DNA of 64,000 bases from Rhodanobacter sp. (lineage in GTDB: Bacteria > Pseudomonadota > Gammaproteobacteria > Xanthomonadales > Rhodanobacteraceae): positions 1-64,000 of the forward strand of contig JANJTA010000017.1 in assembly GCA_024711345.1 (NCBI GenBank), in the 5' to 3' direction. A program made the position numbers and the translations under genes. Within the stretch, counting starts at the first letter, position 1. Every line of letters starts with the position of its first letter. This document shows, piece after piece, positions 16,166 through 25,699 of this stretch. The notes beneath the pieces were generated by a model, which was given only the letters and a program-made list of their open reading frames with translations, did not search any database and was not told where the DNA came from.

Positions 16166-16854
16166 GGGCGGACCACGCCTTCTGCCACCGCGGTTTCCCC
16201 GGCCCAGACGCGGTCGCCCGGACGCACCAGCAGGCTCATGCTGGGCGGCAGCTCGAGCACCACGGTACTGCCCAGCAGGATCCGGCCGATCCGCTGCCCG
16301 CGCTCGATCTGCTCGCCCGCCCGGACCCAGGTCTCGATACGCCGTGCCGCCAGGCTGGTAATCAAGCGCACCGCGATCTGTCCGGCGGCATCCGTCGCAA
16401 TCACCAGGCGCTTCTGTACCGGACACGATTTCTCCCGCAGGAACGCAAACTCCCTTCCCTCCCCGTCCATGAAGCCGTCGCCGTGCGACGCCACGTCGAG
16501 TACCCGGCCGGCCACCGGGCTGCGCTGCACATGCATGTCCCAGAAACTGAGCGCAATCACCAGATAGCGAACTCCATCATGTACCTGCGCACTGGTCACC
16601 AGCCCGTCTGCCGGAGCCAGCATGCTGTTGCCGGGGGGCGCGATACGCTCCGGATCACTGTAGAAATGGCGCAGAAACGCGCGCTGAAATTTCCCCCGCT
16701 TCAGCCACGTGCGGATTTGCATTTCCGGCCAGCGCTTGCGCGGCGAAAGCCAGCGCCGTATCAGCGGCGACGGATAGGGAAAATAAAGCGCCCACAGCAC
16801 GATGGCCGCGGCCACCAGGCACAGGATCACGATCTGCAGGACAAGTACCGTCAT
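16162..16854 (-). CDS. phosphatidylserine decarboxylase-like protein
   Basis: A 230-residue protein with one N-terminal membrane helix (VLVLQIVILCLVAAAIVLWALY), followed by a domain with phosphatidylserine decarboxylase landmarks: APADGLV, SFWDMHVQRSPVAGRV, and LGSTVVLELP near the end. LGST is the self-cleavage site that gives the pyruvoyl group, so it may be an active proenzyme making phosphatidylethanolamine or a related amine. Standalone short members like this are found in several exopolysaccharide loci. A GTG at 16866 is an alternative start. It is co-translated with the small membrane protein. Activity on a glycan-linked lipid is possible but unproven. Confidence 0.78.
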   Translation of the reverse strand: MTVLVLQIVILCLVAAAIVLWALYFPYPSPLIRRWLSPRKRWPEMQIRTWLKRGKFQRAFLRHFYSDPERIAPPGNSMLAPADGLVTSAQVHDGVRYLVIALSFWDMHVQRSPVAGRVLDVASHGDGFMDGEGREFAFLREKSCPVQKRLVIATDAAGQIAVRLITSLAARRIETWVRAGEQIERGQRIGRILLGSTVVLELPPSMSLLVRPGDRVWAGETAVAEGVVRP

Positions 16855-17040
16855 TTCAGTGCGCACTGGACATCAGGTCGGATATCTGGCCGGTGACAGC
16901 CTTTGCGACACCCAGTGGCGTCGCAGCAACGGTCGGCATGAGGTTAACCCAGGTACGAAACTGCGGTCAGGGTGACCAGGCAAGTCCGGTTGAAGGTGGC
17001 AGACGGTAAAAACGCTACGGCCGCACGTTGCGATCGCTGG

Positions 17041-17724
17041 TCACCGTATTTCTCCATCCAGGAGATAGAACGCCTTGCCCTTGCCGTCCGCAAGGAACCT
17101 GTCTATGCGCAAATCCCGAAAACAGTCCGCATACCTGGATCGCACTTCGTCCTGGTTGTTGAAATGACGTACGTGCGAGGTAAACCCGAAATTGGGCACG
17201 GTACCGTAGAATCTGGCCCCTTTGCGGATCTTGTTCAGTACTGCCCTGTCTTCCTCGACGTGTTCGAGAAACTCCGTACATACGACGGTATCGTAGTCAC
17301 ACGTCGTAAAGAGGTCCGTCTGAAAGGCGTCCTGTTGTACAAACGAAAGATCAGGGTATGTCTTCCGCGCAAAATCGACCCGTGTCTGGCTGAAGTCGAA
17401 GCCGATATATCTGCAGGCAACGTTGTCCTGTATCAGGCGTGCAAGCTGCCCCGTGCCACACCCTATTTCGAGTATGGACCTGGCTGCAGCCGTTTGAATG
17501 CGATCCACGATCACGGACCATAGGAAATAGTATTCCGACTCCGTGTAATGACGGGCCCCGGTGCCACCGGCATCGAACGAGGCATCGTACCAGTCGGGCC
17601 CTTTTTCGCCGGGCTGCTCCACCGGGTTACCTGGTCTGCGCCTGCGCGCAAGCAGTGCCATGGCCCCGCGCAAGGCGACTGGCGGGACGATCTCCGTGAT
17701 CAAGCTCTTGAACCTTGCGTTCAT
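17041..17724 (-). CDS. class I SAM-dependent methyltransferase
   Basis: A 227-residue protein with motif I ILEIGCGTGQLARLI near residue 85, GFDFSQTRVDFAR (motif II acidic residue) and a post-I region VCTEFLEHVEED. The N-terminal 40 residues are basic and may contact a membrane or glycan lipid. Substrate unknown; the context suggests sugar or lipid-linked glycan methylation. It stands alone on the minus strand between the PSD-like gene and the divergent heparinase-like gene. Confidence 0.75.
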   Translation of the reverse strand: MNARFKSLITEIVPPVALRGAMALLARRRRPGNPVEQPGEKGPDWYDASFDAGGTGARHYTESEYYFLWSVIVDRIQTAAARSILEIGCGTGQLARLIQDNVACRYIGFDFSQTRVDFARKTYPDLSFVQQDAFQTDLFTTCDYDTVVCTEFLEHVEEDRAVLNKIRKGARFYGTVPNFGFTSHVRHFNNQDEVRSRYADCFRDLRIDRFLADGKGKAFYLLDGEIR

Positions 17725-18160
17725 ACCCGGCGAAACCCCACGTGAGCGATGGCATTAATGCGATGAGCTCAAGGCGACATACCAGCCTTGCGCCCGCATG
17801 CACGCGCGATTGGGGAACAAAGATATCAGAGTCATGGGCCGGGAGCGCGCCCCGCTCGAAAAGACGCGGGATCGTTTGTCAGATGACAAAACATGGGTAA
17901 GCCGCGCCGCCACCCGACGACTGGCGCACACCGATTAAGTTCACGGAGCCGTCACAAGCCAATTCATGTAATGAAAGATAGCAATTCAGCCGGGGGGGCG
18001 GCTGACGCCTTCATTCCCTACCCATCGACTTTCTGTGCGAAACGACATCCATGAAGCCGTGACCGCACCGCTAATGCCCGCCCCTCCGTGGGTCCTGTGC
18101 AACGAGCCGGTGCCCGCAACCATCTGCTGCGCGCTCGCGGCAGCATGAGAGTCTGTCCGG
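17725..18160. other. 436-bp divergent intergenic region
   Basis: It separates the methyltransferase (-) and the heparinase-like gene (+). No gene, repeat or convincing promoter was recognised. Short AT-rich tracts at 17930-17990 may hold the + strand promoter. Confidence 0.4.
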
Positions 18161-20530
18161 ATGAGAATCCCCCGGTTCGCCAGAAAACTGAAAAATCGGT
18201 TACTGCGCCCCCGGGCAAAGCCCCATGTGCCAAGTTTTGCCGAGAGCGGCCTCGTGCTCGCACTGAGAAAATACGTCGGGTCGGAATCGTTTTCGCAGGC
18301 TTCGCTCCCTGGCGCGAAGCCTGATCGCCTCCCGACTTGCGGTGAGGACGTCGCGGCATATTTCCGGCAGCGTCATTCGCCATCTTTTTTCGCGGACACC
18401 GGGACATTGGCTGCATTGGCGAACCGAATGTCGTCCGACCATCCGGGGTGGCGGGACCGGCTGGTCGCAATCGCGGATGCCGACCGGACCGATGGTCTGG
18501 AAATCTACTCGGTGACAGGCCCTCCCTTGCGGCCGGGCTTCCCGTGGGGAGGGTTGCATCCTGAGCCAAGCGACGACGACCTGTACTCCGTGCGCCCGCA
18601 TCGTTTTGGTTTCGCGCCCCGACACGCACTTGCGGTTCTCTACGGCGAGGAGCCGGCAACGGCACTTGCGGACATCCTTGAGGACTGGATGGCGTTTGCC
18701 GCGCGCGGCGGCAGCGAACTCCCGTATTGCAGCGCGCTGGTGGTGATTCAGCGGCTGCTGGCTCTGAGCTGGGCGCATGCGTTTGTCATGGCGCTGCCCG
18801 AACCGGAAGACGCAGCCACCACTCGGCTGCATGTGGCCATCCTGCGTATCGTGCACGCCGATATCCGCTTTCTCCTGCCCAGGCTGGGGCAAAGCGCCAC
18901 GAACAACCATTTGCTTGCCGACCGGTTTGCCTCCTGGTACGTCCACCTGCTGTTTCCCGAATTTGTCGACGACACCATGGACCTGAACGCCTGCGAGGCG
19001 GCATGGCTCGCCGAGCTGGAACGACAGGTTTATCCGGACGGAACAGGTTTCGAGCACTCGTTGCATTACCACGAGCTCGGATGCGAGATGGCTGCGGCTT
19101 ACATGTTGCTGTGCCGCCGCAACTCGCGGCCGATTGCGTCTGCAACGCTCGAACGCATCGAGCGCATGCTCGGTTTCCAGGCGGGGCTGGCCGGTCCCGG
19201 GAGCGTTACGGTGCCCTTCGGCGATGCGACCGAGGATCCGCTTTTTGCCCTGGATACCGGCAATGGCTGGGCTACTGCCGGTATCCGCGAGCTCTACCGT
19301 GCGCTGTTCCAACCGGAGCTCAGCCCGGCGGCGCCTGCAAGTCCCTCGGTCGAACGCGCTTTCTGGCTACTCGGCGGCGCCCTCGCTCCGCGTGAATCGT
19401 TTTCCGGTGATCAGGAGGATCGGCCGCAGCTGTGGCCTGACGGCGGATTCGGCGTGCTCCCAGGCGAGCCGGGGTCGGCACGACTCGTTTTTCGTACGGG
19501 TCCCGGGATACGACAAGACCTTGTGGCGGGCCACATGCATGCCGACCTCCTGAGCGTGTGTGTCACACACGGGGATCGGCCCGTGCTGACAGACCCGGGC
19601 ACCTGGGGCTACCGGTGGCGTCCCGGCGAGACCGGACCCGGGCGCGCCTATTTTTCGGGGCCGGCAGCGCACAACGGGTTGGCTCTGGCTGCAGTCGATC
19701 CGCTCGGCCCGGTCCAAGGCGATTTCCGAAAAGAGACCATCCCGATACGGGTCGATACCACGCGGTGCTTGATCGGCCGCGGAATCGCATGGTTGGAGGC
19801 CGAGATCCGCGGGAGTTCGCCCTACGCCGGCTACCGGCGCGGCGTGGTACATGTTTCCGGAGCGTATTGGATCATCTACGACTGGTTGCCGCCTGGCGTG
19901 GAGAAATCTTCTGCTGCGCTCAGTTTCCAGACCGCGGCCGGCGTGCAGACGAGGCAAACAGGAACGGGCACGGTGCTGCTGGAGACCTCGGCCGGAACGC
20001 TATGGCTGGCCAAGGGACCCGGGCTCGATGAGCCGCAAATCATCCAGGGGCGATCCGATCCACCCGGCGGTTGGGTGGCGCCGAGTTATGGAACGCTGAT
20101 ACCGGCGGCCCAGCTCCGCTACGGCGTAGCCGGGGACGCCGCCCTCACGACATTTACCCTGGGAACCGGCGTCGCCGCGGCGAGAGCCGTTGCAGTCAGC
20201 GTCCTGGAAACGGGTCTGGTCATGAAAATCGAGGGTTCCGACACGTCTGATCTGTTGTTGCTTGCTGCGCACGATGAACCTGTCGCCGTGGGCATGGCGG
20301 ACGCACAGGGAAAAGCCGAGGCAGTATGGATGCGTAGCAGGGGGCAACGGCCGGAATTGCTGCGTTGTCTTGGCTTTGCGGATGGCGTGAATCGGGAGAA
20401 TCGCCTGCCAAAGGGGGTCGGACATGCCGACAGCGGAGTCATGCGTCCCTTCGCCGGCGGACAACACGAAATCGAATGCGTCGATCCGGAGAACCTTTCC
20501 ATAGCCCTGTCGGGCGAAGCGTGGCATTGA
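18161..20530 (+). CDS. heparinase II/III-family polysaccharide lyase-like protein
   Basis: A 789-residue protein resembling heparinase II/III and alginate lyase families often coded with exopolysaccharides. The N-terminal half is a helical toroid with the conserved block TNNHLLADRFASWY and YPDGTGFEHSLHYHELGCEMAA (Asn, Tyr and His positions used in lyase catalysis). The C-terminal half is a beta-sandwich with GHMHADLLSV and GPAAHNGLAL, the metal and structural His region of the family. No clear signal peptide (the N-terminus is Arg/Lys-rich), so export is uncertain. Likely role: trimming or turnover of the polysaccharide made here. The ribosome site is weak; the ATG was chosen as the first in the frame with family-like sequence. 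Confidence 0.78.
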   Translation: MRIPRFARKLKNRLLRPRAKPHVPSFAESGLVLALRKYVGSESFSQASLPGAKPDRLPTCGEDVAAYFRQRHSPSFFADTGTLAALANRMSSDHPGWRDRLVAIADADRTDGLEIYSVTGPPLRPGFPWGGLHPEPSDDDLYSVRPHRFGFAPRHALAVLYGEEPATALADILEDWMAFAARGGSELPYCSALVVIQRLLALSWAHAFVMALPEPEDAATTRLHVAILRIVHADIRFLLPRLGQSATNNHLLADRFASWYVHLLFPEFVDDTMDLNACEAAWLAELERQVYPDGTGFEHSLHYHELGCEMAAAYMLLCRRNSRPIASATLERIERMLGFQAGLAGPGSVTVPFGDATEDPLFALDTGNGWATAGIRELYRALFQPELSPAAPASPSVERAFWLLGGALAPRESFSGDQEDRPQLWPDGGFGVLPGEPGSARLVFRTGPGIRQDLVAGHMHADLLSVCVTHGDRPVLTDPGTWGYRWRPGETGPGRAYFSGPAAHNGLALAAVDPLGPVQGDFRKETIPIRVDTTRCLIGRGIAWLEAEIRGSSPYAGYRRGVVHVSGAYWIIYDWLPPGVEKSSAALSFQTAAGVQTRQTGTGTVLLETSAGTLWLAKGPGLDEPQIIQGRSDPPGGWVAPSYGTLIPAAQLRYGVAGDAALTTFTLGTGVAAARAVAVSVLETGLVMKIEGSDTSDLLLLAAHDEPVAVGMADAQGKAEAVWMRSRGQRPELLRCLGFADGVNRENRLPKGVGHADSGVMRPFAGGQHEIECVDPENLSIALSGEAWH

Positions 20531-20721
20531 ATGCGGCGTCAATCTCTGGTCTGTGAATTTGCATCGAGCCTGAGCAGAGCTTCGTCACTGGATCCGTTTT
20601 CCGTCCAACAAGGTCTGGCCAAAACGTCGGCGAGCCGCATCGAATAACTGCAGCACGGCTGTTACGCAATTGCGCATGACGTCTTATTTCGCGATAGCGG
20701 CCGAGGTCAGCTGCAAAGCGG

Positions 20722-22857
20722 GTGAGCATGAAGGGTGAACCTCAAGCGTGGACAACTTCAGGGCCGCATATGAATACGTCGGAGATCCCAGCCAGCATCC
20801 AGGTTCGCCACGCATTGCCGGGCGAACTCGCATGTCCGCGTTGCGCGGGCCCTGTCGGGGATGCCGAAAATGGACTAGCGTGCACCGCCTGTGGCGCCAG
20901 CTACCCCGTGCATGACGGCATTGCGGATTTTCGCTGCCACCGCCATGACTATTACTTCAATCCCGTTCCCCGCGCCGAGATGGAGGCGCTCACCAGGGAT
21001 GCCCAATCCCAACCCTGGGAAAGAACCATCCATCGCTTTCTGGATCGCGTAGGGCAAAACCCGGAATGGTTTGATGACCTGGTTGTGGACGGGCGCTACG
21101 CATGGCAGATGTTTTTGCGGCTACCGAAGAACGCAAGGGTCCTTGACCTTGGTTGCGGCCTCGGCAATCTCGTGAAAAACATCGCCCCGAATGCGGGGCA
21201 TGTCGACGCGCTGGACCTCACTCTCGAGCGGCTCAAATTCGCCCGCCTACGCTTCCAGCACGCCAACTTGAGCGAGCGCATTACCGTGCTCGCCGGTGGC
21301 GATGGCACCTACCTGCCCTTTCCCGACAGCAGTTTCGATTGCGTGACGTTATCGGGCGTACTGGAGTGGGTGGCCGCCGACGACAAACTGTGGAATCGCG
21401 GCAGCACGCGAGCGGAAACCGCGAAGCACGCATTCGTGAGCTTCTTCGACAAGCGTAATCCGCGGTTGGCGCAAATACGTTTCCTGACCGAAATCCGGAG
21501 GATACTGAAACCGCAAGGACAGCTATTTATAGCCATAGAAAATCGGCTCAGCCATTGCTACTTCGGCGGAAGAAGGGACCATCATTCCGGTTTGTGGTTC
21601 GCCTCGTTGTTGCCGCGGTTTTTCGCCAACCTTTACTCCATCCTGGTCAAGCACCAGCCATATCGTACCTATACCTACTCCATAGGCGGCTACCGGAGAC
21701 TCCTGCGGGCAGCGGGTTTCCCGCAGGAGGAATTCTACGGACTCACCCCGGGCTACACCCAGCTGGCGGAATTGATACCGCTGCAACGGCATGACCGGAT
21801 CTGGCGCCCATGGAAGGCTCATGGCGTGGAGCGATGGAAACGCAGCCGGAACTTCGTTCCGGCATACGGAATCGTTGCCTATCCGGAAACTCCCGGCAGG
21901 CCGTCGCTGGCAGAACAACTGGCTGCATCGCTGGAGCAACAACTTGGTTCAGCGCCAGGCACCGCGTGCTTCACCCGTTTCCAGGTAACGGGCAAGAACA
22001 AGGGCGTCATCAGCGGAAGCGTCGATGGTCGTCCAGTGGTGGTGAAACTGCCTTTCAATGAAGCCATCGGTGCACGCGCTGCCCGCAACCATCGCTTCCT
22101 CGTCGAAGCACGGCAACACGAAGAATTGCAAGCGTACCTTCCGCGCGCACTGGGTACGGGTGAGATCCTGGGAATCCGGTATTACGCGGAAGAACGGGTC
22201 GCGGGCCACCCCTTGCTGGATGAACTCGACGCAGGCAACGGCATGCGCTGGTTTGACGCCGCAACCGGCTTTCTTGAAGCCGTAAATCCTGGGCCTCGAC
22301 AAGGGAAGCCGGAGGTTTTAACGGCGGAGATGTTTCAGCGCCAGGTGTCGGCGCCGCTGGAACGGTTGGCCTGCGTCGCCGATGCGACTCTTGCCGAAAG
22401 GGTAGATGGTTACCTGAGGCGCGGTCTGGCAGGCTTGTCGGTGCGCCTCGGCGTGGTGCACGGTGATTTCGGTGCCAGCAATGTTTTTGTCCAGAGCGGA
22501 GCGATAGTCGGGGTCATCGATTGGGACGACAGCGATTTGATGGGGATACCCGCACTGGACGCGCTCAATTTCGTGGATAGCCTGTATCGCGGTTCGAATC
22601 GCCATTCGAGTGCCGCTCAAGTGATCTCGCGATTGGCCAGATGGGACGGACTCGCCAACGAGGAGAAGGATTTCCTGGAAAAAAGCTATCGCCGCTGCGG
22701 CATTGAATCGATCCACCATCCTGCTTTCGTATGTCTTTACTGGCTGCGGCACGTAGCTGACCAGCTGGATGGCGACATGATTTATGATAAACCGGCAATA
22801 GACGAGCGTATTACCGTGACGTTTAATGCATTATTGCAACGCAGCCATGACGGATAG
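20722..22857 (+). CDS. methyltransferase-kinase fusion protein (zinc ribbon, SAM methyltransferase, APH-like kinase)
   Basis: A 711-residue multidomain protein. Residues 38-57 hold a CPRC...CTAC zinc ribbon like Trm112. A class I methyltransferase follows, with VLDLGCGLGNLVKN near 140, DALDLT, and the post-motif VTLSGVLEWV. The C-terminal third is an aminoglycoside-phosphotransferase-type kinase with the catalytic loop VVHGDFGASNVF (His580, Asp582) and metal motif GVIDWDDSD. This methyltransferase-then-kinase order is that of WbdD, which caps O-polysaccharide chains with methyl phosphate; sequence relatedness is not claimed. The start could be GTG 20722, ATG 20728 or ATG 20770. It is near the acyltransferase gene, within a glycan-modification segment. 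Confidence 0.75.
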   Translation: MSMKGEPQAWTTSGPHMNTSEIPASIQVRHALPGELACPRCAGPVGDAENGLACTACGASYPVHDGIADFRCHRHDYYFNPVPRAEMEALTRDAQSQPWERTIHRFLDRVGQNPEWFDDLVVDGRYAWQMFLRLPKNARVLDLGCGLGNLVKNIAPNAGHVDALDLTLERLKFARLRFQHANLSERITVLAGGDGTYLPFPDSSFDCVTLSGVLEWVAADDKLWNRGSTRAETAKHAFVSFFDKRNPRLAQIRFLTEIRRILKPQGQLFIAIENRLSHCYFGGRRDHHSGLWFASLLPRFFANLYSILVKHQPYRTYTYSIGGYRRLLRAAGFPQEEFYGLTPGYTQLAELIPLQRHDRIWRPWKAHGVERWKRSRNFVPAYGIVAYPETPGRPSLAEQLAASLEQQLGSAPGTACFTRFQVTGKNKGVISGSVDGRPVVVKLPFNEAIGARAARNHRFLVEARQHEELQAYLPRALGTGEILGIRYYAEERVAGHPLLDELDAGNGMRWFDAATGFLEAVNPGPRQGKPEVLTAEMFQRQVSAPLERLACVADATLAERVDGYLRRGLAGLSVRLGVVHGDFGASNVFVQSGAIVGVIDWDDSDLMGIPALDALNFVDSLYRGSNRHSSAAQVISRLARWDGLANEEKDFLEKSYRRCGIESIHHPAFVCLYWLRHVADQLDGDMIYDKPAIDERITVTFNALLQRSHDG

Positions 22858-22870
22858 TTTGATTTCGATG

Positions 22871-22979
22871 GGCAGATTCAACTTTGAAGTGCAGCACACG
22901 CAACGTGGAAGTGGTGCGTGTGCGGCAGTCTGAGCAGCTTCACCGCCAGGTGGAACTGCACTTCTAAGCTGAATCCGCC
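22871..22979. repeat. 109-bp MITE-like element with 23-bp inverted ends
   Basis: The left end 22871-22893 (GGCAGATTCAACTTTGAAGT then GCA) and right end 22957-22979 (TGCACTTCTAAGCTGAATCC then GCC) are inverted copies matching at 20 of 23 positions. Inside lies a second perfect 9-bp hairpin, GCACACGCA (22894-22902) with TGCGTGTGC (22915-22923). No target duplication is obvious and there is no coding capacity. The ends resemble those of IS30-like elements, from memory. It sits just after the fusion gene and may form a hairpin in its transcript. Confidence 0.65.
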
Positions 22980-23231
22980 GCGGATTGCCGCCGCAATTGC
23001 GAAGACGCCGCACCTGAACCTGCGGCAGAAGGCTCTCGCGATATCTGGGCGCCACCGCCGTTTTGTGCAATGGATCCATCCGGCTTGTCGCAAACGAATC
23101 CGGCGGTCAGTGCCAAGATCGCAAGTGCCGTCCCTAGACAAGGCGTCGAAGAACAGTACGCTCCGTACAAAGGCACCTCATAATTACACCCGCCGGGCGT
23201 AATCCGACACTCTCTCAGCACAGGTTCGTCG

Positions 23232-25280
23232 ATGGCTATCCGAGGCATCTTCAACGTCGTGCACCCCAGAGGCTTCTATCGTCCGGACATCGACGGCATA
23301 CGTGCGCTTGCAGTGTTGGCGGTAGTCGCCTACCACTATTCACCAGCGAACTTACCGGGTGGTTTTATCGGTGTGGATGTCTTCTTCGTCATCAGTGGTT
23401 ACTTGATCACGGGAATCCTCGTCAAGGCAATCGAGAACAACGAGTTCCCGACCTTTCGTGGTCTGCTGTCGGACTTCTACCAGCGTCGCATACGCCGAAT
23501 TTTCCCTTCACTCATCCTCGTGCTGACCGCCGCCCTTGTCATTGGTTGGCTGGTACTGTTTTCCTCGGAATACGAGCGCCTCGGAAAGTATGTCGCGGCG
23601 GGCGCCGGTTATGTGGAAAATTTCGTCTTGTGGAACGAGGCCGGCTATTTCGACCATGCGTCGATCGACAAGACGCTGTTGCACCTGTGGAGTCTGGCAG
23701 TAGAGGAGCAGTTCTATATTGCGTGGCCACTGCTTCTGTGGGTTATCACCCGCCGGCGCTGGCCGCTGCTGAGATCCATTGCCACAATCGCGGCAGTGAC
23801 TTTTGTGTTGAACGTATTCCTTGTCTCCAGCGGCCACATCACCCATGCCTTCTATTCCCCCATCTCCCGCACATGGGAACTCATGGTGGGGGCGTGGCTC
23901 GCGATAGCGCATCGCCAAGGTGTGAGCAGGTTGTCCAGATGGGGCTCTGTGCAATCGTGGGGAGGGCTTGCCCTCATCGCTGCAGGACTTGCGCTCATCG
24001 AGCCAACCAGCGCATTCCCGGGCTACTGGGTGCTGCTTCCCGTGCTCGGGACCGCATTGATCGTCAATGCGGGCCCGAGCACGTTTTTGAACGGACGCTT
24101 GCTGAGCTGGCGCCCGGTGGTGTGGGTGGGATTGATCAGTTACCCGCTGTACTTGTGGCATTGGGTGTTGCTCTCGCTGGTGGTCATGGTGTTTGGCGAC
24201 AACAACCCGACGTTTCGCCACGCGTCCCGACTCGTGCTTGCGGCGGTCTCGATCCTGCTGGCCTGGCTGAGCTACCGCTACTTCGAGGACCCAATCCGCA
24301 AGAGTCGGCGGGGATTCACCTCAGTCGGCCTCACGGTCACCGTTGCGATATTGGGTGCGGCAGGCTTGGTCGTTTACGTGGCGTCAGGGGTGCCGGATCG
24401 GCCAGCAAGTTTTGTCTCCCTCAAGGCCGAACAGTATGTCAAATCCATGCAGCTGGACACCCTTGCCGACTCCCGCGACTGCTTCAATCCCCAAACAAAA
24501 ATGACATTTCTGCAGAAACGAAATCGTGACGCATACCTGCCAGATAAGTGGTACTGCGAGATTGGCGACACGCAATCAAAAACGATAGTGCTGGCTTACG
24601 GTGACAGCCATGCGAGAGCCATGATCCCGACCTTGGACAAGTACGGCAAGGCCACCAACACGAGGATTGCTTTTTCGTCAATAGGAAGTTGCCTGCCACT
24701 GACAGACGTCATCGTGCGCACCGATTACCCGAATGCATGTCGCGAATTGAGCGAGAAAGTAGCCCACTTCGCCAGTGAAGTGCGACCCAAAGCAGTCGTA
24801 TTGATCGAAGCCTGGGCGAGCTACATGGATGCAGGAAAGATTCACGTCCAACACTCCATCACGGGCGGACAAGCGTTACGCGCCACATTGAGTAAGACGC
24901 TTGGCCTTTACCAGAGCCTGGGAATCCCGGTGGTGCTCATGGAGGACAATCCGCACCAACACACGCCGGTCCCCATGGCGAGCATTCGGTTTGCCGTGAA
25001 TCCGTCCGACCAACGGCTGAACGCCAGTGCGGTGACCCGATTCGGATATGAGCAGCAGCAAGCGGGAGCCAATTCAATACTCAAATCGGTCGCCTCGCAG
25101 TACTCGCTGGCGTCAGTACTAGGGGTCGGCAACGCACTGTGCAACACACATATATGTCCATGGGCGACGCAACATGAATTTCTCTACTACGACTCCGGGC
25201 ACCTGAGTGCCGCGGGAGCACTGCAAGTCTACCCAGCGTTTGCCGCACATATGAACGAAATATTGGGGCGCGGGCCATAA
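23232..25280 (+). CDS. OafA/YrhL-type membrane acyltransferase with SGNH domain
   Basis: A 682-residue protein. Residues 1-385 form the acyltransferase-3 membrane domain of about ten or eleven helices, with the start DIDGIRALAVLAVVAYHY, GGFIGVDVFFVISGYLITG, the conserved RRIRRIFP and WSLAVEEQFYIAWP. The C-terminal part is a periplasmic SGNH hydrolase-like domain with block I AYGDSHAR (Ser nucleophile) and block V DSGHLS (Asp and His). Such enzymes move acetyl groups from the cytoplasm onto surface glycans. The complete catalytic set suggests it is active, probably O-acetylating the exopolysaccharide. Length typical for OafA fusion forms. Confidence 0.9.
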   Translation: MAIRGIFNVVHPRGFYRPDIDGIRALAVLAVVAYHYSPANLPGGFIGVDVFFVISGYLITGILVKAIENNEFPTFRGLLSDFYQRRIRRIFPSLILVLTAALVIGWLVLFSSEYERLGKYVAAGAGYVENFVLWNEAGYFDHASIDKTLLHLWSLAVEEQFYIAWPLLLWVITRRRWPLLRSIATIAAVTFVLNVFLVSSGHITHAFYSPISRTWELMVGAWLAIAHRQGVSRLSRWGSVQSWGGLALIAAGLALIEPTSAFPGYWVLLPVLGTALIVNAGPSTFLNGRLLSWRPVVWVGLISYPLYLWHWVLLSLVVMVFGDNNPTFRHASRLVLAAVSILLAWLSYRYFEDPIRKSRRGFTSVGLTVTVAILGAAGLVVYVASGVPDRPASFVSLKAEQYVKSMQLDTLADSRDCFNPQTKMTFLQKRNRDAYLPDKWYCEIGDTQSKTIVLAYGDSHARAMIPTLDKYGKATNTRIAFSSIGSCLPLTDVIVRTDYPNACRELSEKVAHFASEVRPKAVVLIEAWASYMDAGKIHVQHSITGGQALRATLSKTLGLYQSLGIPVVLMEDNPHQHTPVPMASIRFAVNPSDQRLNASAVTRFGYEQQQAGANSILKSVASQYSLASVLGVGNALCNTHICPWATQHEFLYYDSGHLSAAGALQVYPAFAAHMNEILGRGP

Positions 25281-25394
25281 TAAGTCTCGATACCCAGGGA
25301 GAGCCACGCTGAATGCAGCTTTCCAGCGGAGTGCCGTCATGTCTATGATTCGCGCCCCGTTCGAAGGTGCTTCCCGATTTCCAAATTACGCTTC

Positions 25395-25549
25395 CAGGGT
25401 TGCACGTTGGTAAGTCGGCGGCGGAGTTCACGCGGAGGCGACGATGAGTCTTCGCGACGCAACATCGCGCCAATCTCACCGCCTGCCAATCGACGGCTAG
25501 CGCGACGACCTTGCGTTTGTAGCCGAGCGCGAAACGTCGGGCGCCGCAT
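25395..25549 (-). pseudogene. IS3-type orfA (helix-turn-helix) remnant
   Basis: On the minus strand the frame from 25549 reads MRRPTF, then loses family likeness and regains it as GGEIGAMLRRED, which resembles GEIGALLRREGLYSS of IS3-group OrfA proteins. Another frame supplies the missing piece (YKRKVVALAVDWQ). At least two frameshifts separate these parts, and no orfB or complete ends were seen. It fills most of the 420-base spacer before the Tat-protein gene; nothing else was found in that spacer. Confidence 0.5.
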
Positions 25550-25699
25550 TGCCCTGCTCTTCCGTGGAGCCCGGCGCGATTAGCGCGGGCGCCGTTGCCG
25601 TTGAAGTTGACGGAGAAATCATTAACGCTCGGGTATATGAGATAAGCCTACCTTCCATAGCACCATGTCATCCGCGACAGCATCTCGGGAGACTGTGTG

